A program made the position numbers and the translations under genes. Shown one piece after another: positions 9,879-19,184 of a DNA stretch of 64,000 nt. Origin of the DNA: Hydra vulgaris (Eukaryota; Cnidaria; Hydrozoa; Anthoathecata; Hydridae); the NCBI RefSeq assembly GCF_038396675.1, contig NC_088921.1, forward strand, positions 21,213,001 to 21,277,000, written 5' to 3'. The notes under the pieces were generated by a model that did no database searches, was not told where the DNA came from, and saw only the letters and a program-made list of their open reading frames with translations. Position 1 is the stretch's first letter. Each line of letters begins with the position of its first letter.

Positions 9879-10057
9879 ATTGGAAAAAAGAAAATATCTT
9901 CACTTTCAGAGTGTCTAACATCGCTAATGGTCTCAGCTGCTGCTGCTGATGATGCTGCTGATGATGACGACGACGAAAATGATTAGACGTTCTAATTCAA
10001 ACCACAAGTACATTGTTGAAGACGGCGTCAGTCCGACTATGTCTGCAGTGTTCAGTT

Positions 10058-10104
10058 ATCGCTTCTCGGCCTAATGGCTAAGATCAAGTGTAGTATCTGT
10101 TCTT
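10058..10104 (+). pseudogene. U2 snRNA gene L3, 5' part (nt 1-47), split by E3
   Basis: Contains U2 nt 1-47, ending GTATCTGTTCTT. Those last 12 nt are repeated at 12001 after the E3 poly-A and form the target-site duplication. Confidence 0.92.
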
Positions 10105-10181
10105 GATTCTTGATCTTAGGCATAAAACTGAGCTAGTGATCACCTTTAGTGAGATCTACGTGCCTCATTAGTGATTGCTAA

Positions 10182-10211
10182 GGGTTTACCTTACCCCTTC
10201 AACGGGTTGCC
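10182..10211 (+). other. U2-like patch in the E3 5' UTR
   Basis: The stretch GGTTTACCTTACCCC...ACGGGTTGCC closely matches U2 nt 127-155 (GGTTTACCTTGCCCT...ACGGGTTGCC), the 3' arm of stem-loop III into stem-loop IV. A similar patch occurs in the E4 5' UTR on the other strand at 62395-62420. It probably records capture of U2 RNA or DNA sequence by an ancestor. Confidence 0.65.
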
Positions 10212-10347
10212 GGTACGGCAATTTTAGTTTGGAGAGGTTTAGGAGAGATTGAGTTTTAGTGAGTATTGAGTGTTTTATGAGTGTTAGGAGGTCTACTGGC
10301 CTTCAGAGTGACAGAGAGTTTAATTATACCTTTAGTATAAACTAGTC

Positions 10348-11682
10348 ATGGCTTTAAAAAGTCTATCAAGTATAACCTTACCGGACAGTAATGTCCAAAA
10401 TAAAAGCTATGCTCAAGCAACAGCTTCAAAATCGACCGAGTTTAGTAGCTTAAAAAACACCTTGCTTAGTATTTTAGAGAAAAATATAGCTCAAGACGAC
10501 ATTCTTTCAGCGATTGAAGATGTCGGACTCGACAAGGACCTTGAAGGGTTTCAAATAATTCGAAATGGGACGACGATGGAAATAGTAATGAGAACAGAGA
10601 AAGCAAAACATTTCCTTCAAGAGAAGGGGCTTACTATTAATGGTCTACACCACCGTTTTTATAATTCCACTCCTACTAGGAATATTAGTAAGCGAGTGGC
10701 TGTGTCCGTGATAGGCCTTCCACTTGAAAAGAAGTTCTTTCCCGTCGGGAAAGCGTTAGAAGAGTTAGGCTATGGAAAACACATACATACTAGACCGGTG
10801 TTTAGACACACGCCTAAAAATAAGACGCCATATTATTCAGGGATAATAGTAGCTGTCATGGATAATCTTGAGCAGCCAATACCAAAGCAAATAAAACTGA
10901 AAGGGTACAATGTGAGAGCAATCTATACCGGACAGGAGGAAGCAGGAAGTGTACCAAGAGAAGAAAAACCTATCGAAGATTTAAATGAAAAAGCACAACC
11001 AAGTAAAGAAACAATCAAAGAAGTAGAGGAACAACCCGTAGATATGAGTATAGTTCAGAGTATTAGTGAATCACCCGTAGAGTGTTTAGTTTTAAAGTGC
11101 GAAAATCAAGAGTATACAGAAAAAATTGTAAAAGATATTCCTAATGTTACTAATGAAACTGAAGAAGTATGCACACCAACAAGTACCAAAAAAGTCAAAC
11201 TATCAATTATTACCGAAACCATCACACATAATCAAAACAGACAAAAATCTAACAGTGAAGAAGACGTAGAGGAAGTAGTTAACATACCATCCGAAGAAAT
11301 AAATTTAGAACAAACGATAGAAAACCATTACTATGATAATAGACACGTAAGAAAAGAAATCGATGTATCCGGAATTGAACTACCAAAAGAATTCGAAACC
11401 ATGAGTTACCACGATTTATGGTGTTTTAACGCAAACTTCTTTAACGGTTTTAACAAAAATAGGTGCAGTGAAGAAGATCTAAAAAGGTATGTTCGCTATC
11501 GAAGAGCTGAGTACGAAAAAGAAAAACTTGAAAGACGACAGGAATATGAGGAACAAAAATTAGCAAAACGAAAGTTATATGAAGAAGAAAAAATAGCTAG
11601 ACGGAAGGCAATGGAGGATGCTAAACGTGAACAAAATCCAAATCCAAAAACTTTTATAAATAACCGAGACGAATGGTATTGA
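10348..11682 (+). CDS. ORF1 protein of the ORF1-only element E3 (444 aa)
   Basis: The protein is homologous to ORF1 of E2 across the core: SYAQAT near residue 20, QIIRNGTTMEI, RFYNSTPTRNIS, LGYGKHIH-type segments and a final VRAIYTGQEE near residue 200. As in E2, no zinc knuckle follows the GQ motif. After a variable acidic linker comes a C-terminal module (about 345-400) beginning LPKEFETMSYHD, with the pattern M...FN..FF..F followed by SEED and RRAEYE. The protein ends in a charged helix rich in E, K and R that could form a coiled coil. The module is shared with E4 but not E2. The ORF is open over 1.3 kb in an element without ORF2, which argues for selection on the protein or very recent insertion. 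The start is the only ATG before the conserved core. Confidence 0.85.
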   Translation: MALKSLSSITLPDSNVQNKSYAQATASKSTEFSSLKNTLLSILEKNIAQDDILSAIEDVGLDKDLEGFQIIRNGTTMEIVMRTEKAKHFLQEKGLTINGLHHRFYNSTPTRNISKRVAVSVIGLPLEKKFFPVGKALEELGYGKHIHTRPVFRHTPKNKTPYYSGIIVAVMDNLEQPIPKQIKLKGYNVRAIYTGQEEAGSVPREEKPIEDLNEKAQPSKETIKEVEEQPVDMSIVQSISESPVECLVLKCENQEYTEKIVKDIPNVTNETEEVCTPTSTKKVKLSIITETITHNQNRQKSNSEEDVEEVVNIPSEEINLEQTIENHYYDNRHVRKEIDVSGIELPKEFETMSYHDLWCFNANFFNGFNKNRCSEEDLKRYVRYRRAEYEKEKLERRQEYEEQKLAKRKLYEEEKIARRKAMEDAKREQNPNPKTFINNRDEWY

Positions 11683-11926
11683 AAAATGTCTCAGAAAAAC
11701 AAAAATAAAAAATAAAAAAGCATTTAAATATACAAAAATAAACTCTAAAAAACTAAATAAAAATTATAAAACTATACTAAAAACCAAACAAATATCTACA
11801 CTTATCTAAAAAATATATATATATATATATATAACTATATAATAAGTGGCTTTGTAGCTATATTAAATACCTTTAAGTAGGCAATAAAAAATACTTACAT
11901 TTCCAAACAAATAAAATAAACCTTTC

Positions 11927-11980
11927 CTCTAGGATCCTGTGTAAGCCTGATATCAGCTGCAGGTAACCCTAGTCGTTAGA
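11927..11980 (+). other. Shared 3' tail of E3
   Basis: The tail reads CTCTAGGATCCTGTGTAAG... and ends ...CCCTAGTCGTTAG before the poly-A. It aligns with the SINE-like E5 tail (58580-58634, - strand) and, in a shortened form, the E4 tail (60452-60482, - strand). CTAG blocks at both ends can pair. It is a likely recognition site for a common RT. Confidence 0.75.
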
Positions 11981-12000
11981 AAAAAAAAAAAAAAAAAAAA

Positions 12001-12152
12001 GTATCTGTTCTTATCAGTTTAATATCTGGTACGCCGGCACAGTCCGGCTCATATATTAATCTGATTTTTGGCATTAGGTCATGGGATCATAGGTTTACCT
12101 TGCCCTGACCACGGGTTGCCTCGGCTTTGCACTACTGCTGAGCGCGGCCCAG
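12001..12152 (+). pseudogene. U2 snRNA gene L3, 3' part (nt 36-187), split by E3
   Basis: Continues U2 from the duplicated GTATCTGTTCTT to the stem-loop IV base. No other change is seen. Confidence 0.92.
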
Positions 12153-12331
12153 ATTGGAAAAAAGAAAATATCTTCACTTTCAGAGTGTCTAACATCGCTA
12201 ATGGTCTCAGCTGCTGCTGCTGATGATGCTGCTGATGATGACGACGACGAAAATGATTAGACGTTCTAATTCAAACCACAAGTACATTGTTGAAGACGGC
12301 GTCAGTCCGACTATGTCTGCAGTGTTCAGTT

Positions 12332-12518
12332 ATCGCTTCTCGGCCTAATGGCTAAGATCAAGTGTAGTATCTGTTCTTATCAGTTTAATATCTGGTACGC
12401 CGGCACAGTCCGGCTCATATATTAATCTGATTTTTGGCATTAGGTCATGGGATCATAGGTTTAACTTGCCCTGACCACGGGTTGCCTCGGCTTTGCACTA
12501 CTGCTGAGCGCGGCCCAG
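12332..12518 (+). ncRNA. U2 spliceosomal RNA gene, copy L4
   Basis: U2 snRNA binds the intron branch point and, with U6, helps form the spliceosome core. The 5' end ATCGCTTCTCGGCC and the branch-point segment GUGUAGUAUCUGUUC (nt 31-45) match U2 of other animals exactly. A GCCGG/CCGGC hairpin forms stem-loop II. The Sm site AUUUUUGG is at nt 99-106. Stem-loop III pairs GGUCA with UGACC. Stem-loop IV (nt 148-185) pairs GGGUUGC with GCGGCCC and carries a UUUGCACUA loop of the kind bound by U2B''. The 3' end near nt 187 is inferred from the stem. This copy has C to A at 12464 in stem-loop III. Confidence 0.95.
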
Positions 12519-12697
12519 ATTGGAAAAAAGAAAATATCTTCACTTTCAGAGTGTCTAACATCGCTAATGGTCTCAGCTGCTGCTGCTGATAATGCTGCTG
12601 ATGATGACGACGACGAAAATGATTAGACGTTCTAATTCAAACCACAAGTACATTGTTGAAGACGGCGTCAGTCCGACTATGTCTGCAGTGTTCAGTT
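12519..12697 (+). promoter_or_regulatory. U2 intergenic spacer with promoter and 3'-end signals
   Basis: The spacer follows U2 with GATTGGAAAAAAGAAAA, which resembles the A-rich 3' box used for snRNA 3'-end formation. Next comes a CTG/GAT/GAC trinucleotide tract, then about 110 bp up to the next gene that must hold the snRNA promoter (proximal element expected 45-65 bp upstream). A TTAGA-CGT-TCTAA dyad lies inside that part. Exact elements cannot be fixed because all copies are nearly identical. The same spacer sits upstream of every inserted retroelement. Confidence 0.6.
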
Positions 12698-12884
12698 ATC
12701 GCTTCTCGGCCTAATGGCTAAGATCAAGTGTAGTATCTGTTCTTATCAGTTTAATATCTGGTACGCCGGCACAGTCCGGCTCATATATTAATCTGATTTT
12801 TGGCATTAGGTCATGGGATCATAGGTTTACCTTGCCCTGACCACGGGTTGCCTCGGCTTTGCACTACTGCTGAGCGCGGCCCAG
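12698..12884 (+). ncRNA. U2 spliceosomal RNA gene, copy L5
   Basis: Matches the consensus unit by eye, with all core elements retained. Confidence 0.95.
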
Positions 12885-13063
12885 ATTGGAAAAAAGAAAA
12901 TATCTTCACTTTCAGAGTGTCTAACATCGCTAATGGTCTCAGCTGCTGCTGCTGATGATGCTGCTGATGATGACGACGACGAAAATGATTAGACGTTCTA
13001 ATTCAAACCACAAGTACATTGTTGAAGACGGCGTCAGTCCGACTATGTCTGCAGTGTTCAGTT

Positions 13064-13250
13064 ATCGCTTCTCGGCCTAATGGCTAAGATCAAGTGTAGT
13101 ATCTGTTCTTATCAGTTTAATATCTGGTACGCCGGCACAGTCCGGCTCATATATTAATCTGATTTTTGGCATTAGGTCATGGAATCATAGGTTTACCTTG
13201 CCCTGACCACGGGTTGCCTCGGCTTTGCACTACTGCTGAGCGCGGCCCAG
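13064..13250 (+). ncRNA. U2 spliceosomal RNA gene, copy L6
   Basis: Matches the unit except for one G to A change in stem-loop III (ATGGAATC in place of ATGGGATC). Confidence 0.95.
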
Positions 13251-13429
13251 ATTGGAAAAAAGAAAATATCTTCACTTTCAGAGTGTCTAACATCGCTAAT
13301 GGTCTCAGCTGCTGCTGCTGATGATGCTGCTGATGATGACGACGACGAAAATGATTAGACGTTCTAATTCAAACCACAAGTACATTGTTGAAGACGGCGT
13401 CAGTCCGACTATGTCTGCAGTGTTCAGTT

Positions 13430-13561
13430 ATCGCTTCTCGGCCTAATGGCTAAGATCAAGTGTAGTATCTGTTCTTATCAGTTTAATATCTGGTACGCCG
13501 GCACAGTCCGGCTCATATATTAATCTGATTTTTGGCATTAGGTCATGGGATCATAGGTTTA
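13430..13561 (+). pseudogene. U2 snRNA gene L7, truncated after nt 132
   Basis: Normal U2 until the GGTTTA of stem-loop III, then an abrupt switch to inverted ORF1 sequence. It lacks the rest of stem-loop III and all of IV. It marks the right end of the + strand array. Confidence 0.92.
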
Positions 13562-14570
13562 AGCTGGAACATTGTTTTTGGCTTGGCCATCAGCATCTTT
13601 ACTCTTAGCTATATCTACTTTACTACTATCCTGTTCATTATCATCTTCATTTCTTTCATCAACTTGCGTTATTATCTTTATCGTTTTTACTAAATTTGTT
13701 TTCGTTTGCTGCCTGAAGTGCTATATTTTCTACTGTTATTTGTATTTCTAAATTCTTCTCATGTTCATTCGTTTCCTTTTCTATTCCCTTATCCTCGGTC
13801 GGTTTTTTAATAATGTTCTGATTTTGTGTTCCTAGAGGTGGTATAACTCGGGAATGCTCTAGGTGATTTGCAAACGAAATTTGTCTTCGTTTTTCTGATT
13901 TTTGTTTACTTTGTTTTGAGGCTTTCCCACATCTTGTCGCCTGTCCAGGTACCAGACCTCATACCCCATTCAGTTTTATGAACCTTGGGATTGGTTTGTC
14001 TATTTTGTCCATAATCGCAACTATGATACCGAGTGATGGAGCGTTTTGTTGTTTGGTGTTTTTTTAAATATAGTTTTAGTTCTAATATGTTTTCGTATCC
14101 GAGCTCTAAATTTACCAGCAGGATAGTTACTTTTTTCAATTGGTAACCCGAAGAAATAGAAACATACTTTTTACTAATGTTTCTCAATGAGAATAATACG
14201 GTAGAATCGGTGGTTTACACCATTAATATTTAATCCTTTTTAGAAAATAGTTTTTAGATTTTATCATTTTCATCACGATTCAATTATAAGACCATTTACC
14301 TTGGTATCCGAATAGGTATTTATCATATCCGGCCTCTTCAATAACAACAACTAAGAAATCGTTGTCGCTAATTTTAGCGTTAACCTTATAAGAATATTGT
14401 TGAGGGCGCTATAGTCGGTATGCGTCACTGGTTGCTGCTTGTGCCGTGGTATTTTGCAGCTTGAATAGAGCATTTGTTGGGCTGTAGCAGCCGCTATTTC
14501 TGTATCTTATTTCCATGGTATTTCTTGGATCTAATGTAGCATGGCAAATTTGTACCTGTATATATTATAT
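13562..14570 (-). pseudogene. E6: inverted, decayed ORF1 fragment of a U2-targeted element
   Basis: The reverse strand matches the first half of E4 (about 61205-62230) with small indels and substitutions. Shared pieces include the segment encoding DKYLFGYQQ-like residues, the TTAQAAT-like motif and the ATG region. The fragment keeps the 5' half and lacks the 3' half. That is the opposite of ordinary 5'-truncated LINE copies, so it arose by rearrangement rather than insertion. Several frameshifts break it. It abuts the truncated U2 copy in opposite orientation. Confidence 0.8.
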
Positions 14571-15011
14571 TCACACCTTAGAGGCCAGTGAAAAGTGGGA
14601 CAGAAAAAAGAAATATTCATGTCCCGCTTCTTCCCGTCGCCATTTGATTATTTCGATTGGTAAAAGCTCTTGAACATTTTTATGTCAATTAAGTGAGTTT
14701 ATGGTTTTATCAGATTCTTTTTAATAATTTGGGTTTAAATGTTATATAAATTTATTTGTCCCTCTGCTACTCACACTTGTCCCACTTTATACCAATGGTA
14801 TGGTTTCTCTAAAAGTAAAAATTTATATAAGTAATTATAATTGGCTGGAAACCTAAAGGAACTGAATTGGTGCCTAAAAAGAAGTTTTATTCGTAAAAAC
14901 TTGTTGGTTAAGTCTTTACATCAAATAAATAAGATATAGCAACCTAGACAGCAAGCCTACATTGGCCTAACGTAATTTTTAACATTGACAAATTAATTCC
15001 ATTGGGCCAAC

Positions 15012-15063
15012 ATTTAGCCGATATTTTTTTTTTGGCCTAATATTTCAACATTATCGGCTAAAT
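15012..15063. repeat. Inverted repeat, 12-bp perfect arms
   Basis: ATTTAGCCGATA (15012-15023) and TATCGGCTAAAT (15052-15063) can form a hairpin around a T-rich loop. The surrounding GGCCTAA repeats (14964, 15033) suggest the core of a small foldback or MITE-like element, but outer ends were not found. Confidence 0.55.
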
Positions 15064-15496
15064 ATTTTAGGCGTAATAATTTTAATAGTATTAGCTAAAT
15101 ATTTTGCTTCAAAAATCTGTTTTTCTCTAATGCCGTTGCTTTGTTGAGCCAATATTCGGACAATGTAGTTGCGGACCATTTTAGTGGTATATTAAAAATT
15201 ATAATGTTCAAAACTATCACTGTAATATTAAAGGCAGTAATCAAATTATTTTTGTGTAAGATCTTGCAGCATGTTACAAGATTGTATTTACAATTGACCA
15301 TTGTACTAAGCATACGGAAACTGTTACACATAAAATTTAACTATGTGACATTTAAAATGTTTGATAAATCACATATTTGAAATGTCATGCAGTAAAAGCT
15401 ACTAAAAAATAATTGTTTTTTTTGTTAATTTATTCATAATAGTTTAGACTTTAGGTTATAAAAGTAATAATAATACCTGCCAGCTGTACCTCATTC

Positions 15497-15517
15497 GTGT
15501 CATTATTTTAATGACAC
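15497..15517. repeat. Short perfect hairpin
   Basis: GTGTCATTA (15497-15505), loop TTT, TAATGACAC (15509-15517). No T-run or gene end nearby gives it a role. Confidence 0.5.
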
Positions 15518-16031
15518 AATAAAATATCTAATGATTAGATATAAAATTTTATATTTGACTACTACAGTGGCATTGTAGATGTTAGAAGCTAAAACTTTAC
15601 ATTTTAAATATATTTCTTTTGTTTTTATTGTTTTTTGATTTTTTGTATTTGATTGTGAAATCCCATCTAATAACATATTAGCATAGTGTAAAACGTAATG
15701 TTACTAAAAACTAAACTCTACTTATGTCGGTCATTCTAATATTTGCAGATATTTTAATATAAGACCAATAACTAATCTATAAGAGTTAATTGAATTATGA
15801 GATTAACTCGAACTTGGGATAAGTCAATAAATAATGATTAAAAAAAATTCAAATCAAAAAACTTAATTTGAATTATGATTTTTATTTTTCCGATTTAAAA
15901 AGTAATTTAAATCAATTCAAATTGACTGATTTAAATAAATCTATTTAAATGCAAGATTGAACTTAGCAGAAGACTAAACTTCTGCTCGAGAGACAAAAGA
16001 AGGAAAACTACGAAAATGATCAGCCAAAATA

Positions 16032-16226
16032 AGGAATGACGAGTCAAAAAATTGTGTATACCTTGGTGACTATGATTCTTTAGATTATTTTAGTAATGAT
16101 TTAATAATTTTATATAATAACCCAAGAACAGTTATTAAATTTTTGAATTTACCTGCAACTCCAAACTCTTTGCTGAAGTTCAACATATGCTCTGAGAAGT
16201 TGAATGAACATAATATATTAAATGGT
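16032..16226 (+). other. Possible isolated exon (65 codons), very tentative
   Basis: One frame is open from just after a TGA near 16022 to a GGTAAGT splice-donor-like site at 16226. It encodes a mixed-composition stretch with CVYLGDYDSLDYF and FLNLPATPNSLLKFN. This composition stands out from the AT-rich noise around it. No family is recognised, no matching second exon was found, and it may be a transposase remnant. Confidence 0.2.
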
Positions 16227-16642
16227 AAGTTTTATTTAAAATGTCTTTTTGTCTGAGAATCGGAAATCTTTACTCATAGCTTTAACTTTTACAATTTTTA
16301 AAGACTTTTTCATATAAAACTGTCAAATTTTATACGGTTAATGAACATTTTATTGTACAAAAATTAACATGACTGACCAGAAAACTATTTTAATATAGGA
16401 GAAAACAGCGCCAAAAATTACTTGCAAATACAAAATATCATATAATATAATGCAATTGCCCAGAGCTAATAGTGAAGTTAAGATGCACATATTAAGGACT
16501 ATAAAGATATTTTATTCATAAATATATTACATAACAAAAAAGGTGTATAATAAAAATGAGCCTAAATAATAAAGTTGGATTGTCTTATTTCAGCCAATTA
16601 AATAACTTTCTTTTGAAAGCACAAGGTCGTCGTGTTTTAATT

Positions 16643-16695
16643 AGCCTGTCAAGCATCATGAGTTTTCTGTTTAATTTCTACGCTTCTGACAGGCT
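16643..16695. repeat. Hairpin with 9-bp perfect stem
   Basis: AGCCTGTCA (16643-16651) pairs with TGACAGGCT (16687-16695) over a 35-nt loop. Unassigned. Confidence 0.5.
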
Positions 16696-16850
16696 TAACA
16701 AGTTTCTGTAAGTTTAATATAAAAACTAAATTATTAGCTTTAGAATGCAAGTTTAAAAAAACTAATAGAATTAATATAAGTGATAATCAAAGAATTTATA
16801 AAATAGGGTTTACAGAATTAAGTTAGCTAATATCACTTTTTGACCGATGT

Positions 16851-16915
16851 TTGTATGTGTACGTATGTATGTATGTAAGTATGTATGTATTTATGTATGT
16901 ATGTATGTATGTATT

Positions 16916-16947
<32 letters not shown>

Positions 16948-17300
16948 TGTATGTATGTATGTATGTATGTATGTATGTATGTATGTATGTATGTATGTAT
17001 GTATGTATGTATGTATGTATGTATGTATGTATGTATGTATGTATGTATGTATGTATGTATGTATGTATGTATGTATGTATGTATGTATGTATGTATGTAT
17101 GTATGTATGTATGTATGTATGTATGTATGTATGTATGTATGTATGTATGTATGTATGTATGTATGTATGTATGTATGTATGTATGTATGTATGTATGTAT
17201 GTATGTATGTATGTATGTATGTATGTATGTATGTATGTATGTATGTATGTATGTATGTATGTATGTATGTATGTATGTATGTATGTATATATGTATGTAT
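16851..17300. repeat. (GTAT)n microsatellite
   Basis: About 440 bp of GTAT repeats, pure from about 16917 to 17288. Open frames across it in all directions are artefacts of the 4-bp repeat. Confidence 0.97.
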
Positions 17301-17929
17301 AAATATATATACATATAATGTGAACCTGTGTAACTCTAAAAGTTTTCTTTTCACTTTAGGTGTTACATATGGCAACAAAATAGGTATTTTATCAAGTGAT
17401 ATTGATTTATCAGATGTTGTTTGATAAGCTTTCATAGCACTTTCATAACTATTTTTCCAATAGCTTCTTATGCTTGTTCTTGATTGATTATTTTCAGTAT
17501 TATTTTTAATTCACAGCTCGTCTCTTAAGAACTTATCTTCCTGCGTCCACCTAACACTGGGTCTTTTACTTGAAATCTTAACTTTTTACCCTGCATTTAT
17601 AATTGTTTTGATGCCGTTCAGGCCATAACTCTGCAAGTATATACATGAAACTTTACCTGTTGACTGTCATAAACAAAGAATAAATTTGCAAATTCATCAC
17701 TTCTGTACAAAGAGTGAAACTTTTTATGAATATGATCGAGGTACTGGGTAAAGCAAGTTGTTTCATGTGAAGTGATGAAAGATTTAATATTTTTTATTCT
17801 TAGAAATGTCAACACATTTCCATCACTTGATCAACAGATAAGACTACAACAGGCCGTTTTATATTGTTCTTTTCTAAATAGTGTTCGAACATTTGATATG
17901 CACTTAGAAGTGTACTATTATGTTGGCTA
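17301..17929. other. Unassigned AT-rich DNA
   Basis: Short ORFs on both strands show no recognisable family. It may include eroded LINE sequence continuous with the endonuclease fragment that follows. Confidence 0.4.
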
Positions 17930-18120
17930 CAATTATCGTTTGTGAAGATTAAGAAAAATGCAATTTGTGTGAAGAAAGGAGAGGGTTTGTGTGTATTTAT
18001 ACGTAAATCTTTATCATACAAGCTAAAAAAGGATTTATGCTCAACCAATAATGATTGTGAATCACTATGTGTGGAAATAATAAATTATAAAATGTGTACA
18101 CTAAATCCTTTTCCCTTGTA
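17930..18120 (+). pseudogene. CR1/L2-like LINE endonuclease fragment (family B)
   Basis: The + strand encodes a KGGGVCVYL-type motif and NDCESLCVEI, typical of the middle of CR1/L2-type APE endonucleases. The same stretch recurs inverted at 20225-20345. Broken by frameshifts and short. Confidence 0.6.
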
Positions 18121-18164
18121 GTTGTTGAAGCACATTGCAATATCTCTTTCAAAGGAAACAAAAA

Positions 18165-18578
18165 GATGTATAGCTACGCATTCCCTGTTTTTATTTATGA
18201 TCTTTAGACAATTTTCCCTTTTTCAAGTGTAAACTAAATCATTTGAACTGCCATCAACTTGTTCAAACTAAGGAGTTCTACCTGATTGCTTTCTTATTCC
18301 TAAAACGTACAACATCGTCTTTGTCAGCTCTGGCTTGCATAAACTTTGGAAGCAACTAAATAAACTTCTGAGACTACAACACCAAAAAACTTCAAGTTTG
18401 TTTTTCATAATAATAATTTTCAATATCATAAAGACAAATTTTCACTCCTTTTAATATTTTAATCAGCAATGGAAACATTGCTGATTTTTAAAATAATTTT
18501 TACTATCATAAAGAAAAATGTTCACTCCTTTCAAAATTTTCATCAGCAATGGAAACAGGGAATGCCTAGCTATACATC
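18165..18578. repeat. Inverted-repeat-bounded segment with internal direct repeat
   Basis: The left arm 18165-18190 (GATGTATAGCTACGC...) is the near-perfect reverse complement of 18553-18578. Inside, a block of about 55 bp (TATCATAAAGACAAATTTTC...ATCAGCAATGG) is repeated at 18425-18480 and 18490-18550. It could be a foldback element or the result of local rearrangement of LINE DNA. Confidence 0.5.
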
Positions 18579-18699
18579 CTTTTTTTTCCATTTAAACAGA
18601 TCATATAAAAGTATTTTTATTTCTTAATCATGTACATTACCTAATCATGTTTTTAATATATAAGCAACTCTTCATCTCTGGTAAAAATAGATCAATATT

Positions 18700-18996
18700 C
18701 CTTCTCTCTACAATTTCAGTGACACCAACTAGTCTAAACCTATTACAAATGAATCTTTATTTGCTGAAACACTTAATCAATATTTTTTCAGTGAAGGTTC
18801 CACTTTATCGTCGAAAATAGTAACTACTGAAGTAAACTTTGAGTCATATTTTACTCTTAATAAGACCTCTGAGATGGATAGTTATGAAGTTACTGAATAG
18901 GAACTCTAAGATGGGTTATGATAATATTAGTAGTAGAGTAATTAAAAAATCGATAAAATTAGGTATTTATCCGGAGAAACTGAAAATTGCGAGGGT
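18700..18996 (+). pseudogene. Family B LINE, segment before the RT core
   Basis: Homologous to 23840-24135 and, inverted, to 19190-19300. Residues such as [25 protein letters not shown] correspond to the start of the RT domain in CR1/L2-type ORF2. It ends in the (CT)n tract. Confidence 0.65.
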
Positions 18997-19002
18997 CATA
19001 TG

Positions 19003-19176
<174 letters not shown>

Positions 19177-19184
19177 TAGGACCC

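Larger units (their letters stand above)
10105..12000 (+). mobile_element. E3: ORF1-only U2-targeted non-autonomous LINE
   Basis: This 1.9-kb element lies in a U2 gene between perfect 12-bp duplications of U2 nt 36-47 and ends in 21 A. It has a 243-bp 5' UTR, one intact ORF1 and a 318-bp 3' UTR, with no trace of endonuclease or RT. The layout recalls the mammalian half-LINE HAL1, which keeps only ORF1. Its first bases include CTTGATCTTAG, the reverse complement of U2 nt 21-31 just upstream. Its 3' tail is shared with E4 and E5. It must rely on ORF2 supplied by another element. Confidence 0.9.
12001..13561 (+). repeat. Left U2 tandem array, uninterrupted stretch (366-bp unit)
   Basis: GTATCTGTTC recurs at 12001, 12367, 12733, 13099 and 13465, an exact 366-bp period. 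The same unit continues leftwards to 4179, interrupted by E2 and E3. The array ends inside a gene at 13561. Confidence 0.97.
14571..16850. other. AT-rich intergenic region without recognisable gene
   Basis: No convincing coding region. Short ORFs here (up to 79 aa) are low-complexity and show no family features. The region contains small palindromes (see 15012, 15497 and 16643) and a possible exon at 16032-16226. Confidence 0.6.

Noticed and set aside
15095-15380. 78- and 79-codon ORFs on opposite strands
   Set aside because: AT-rich composition, complementary overlap and no recognisable motif; likely chance.
16823-17435. Long MYVC- and YIHT-repeat open frames on both strands
   Set aside because: They are direct translations of the (GTAT)n microsatellite and have no independent support.
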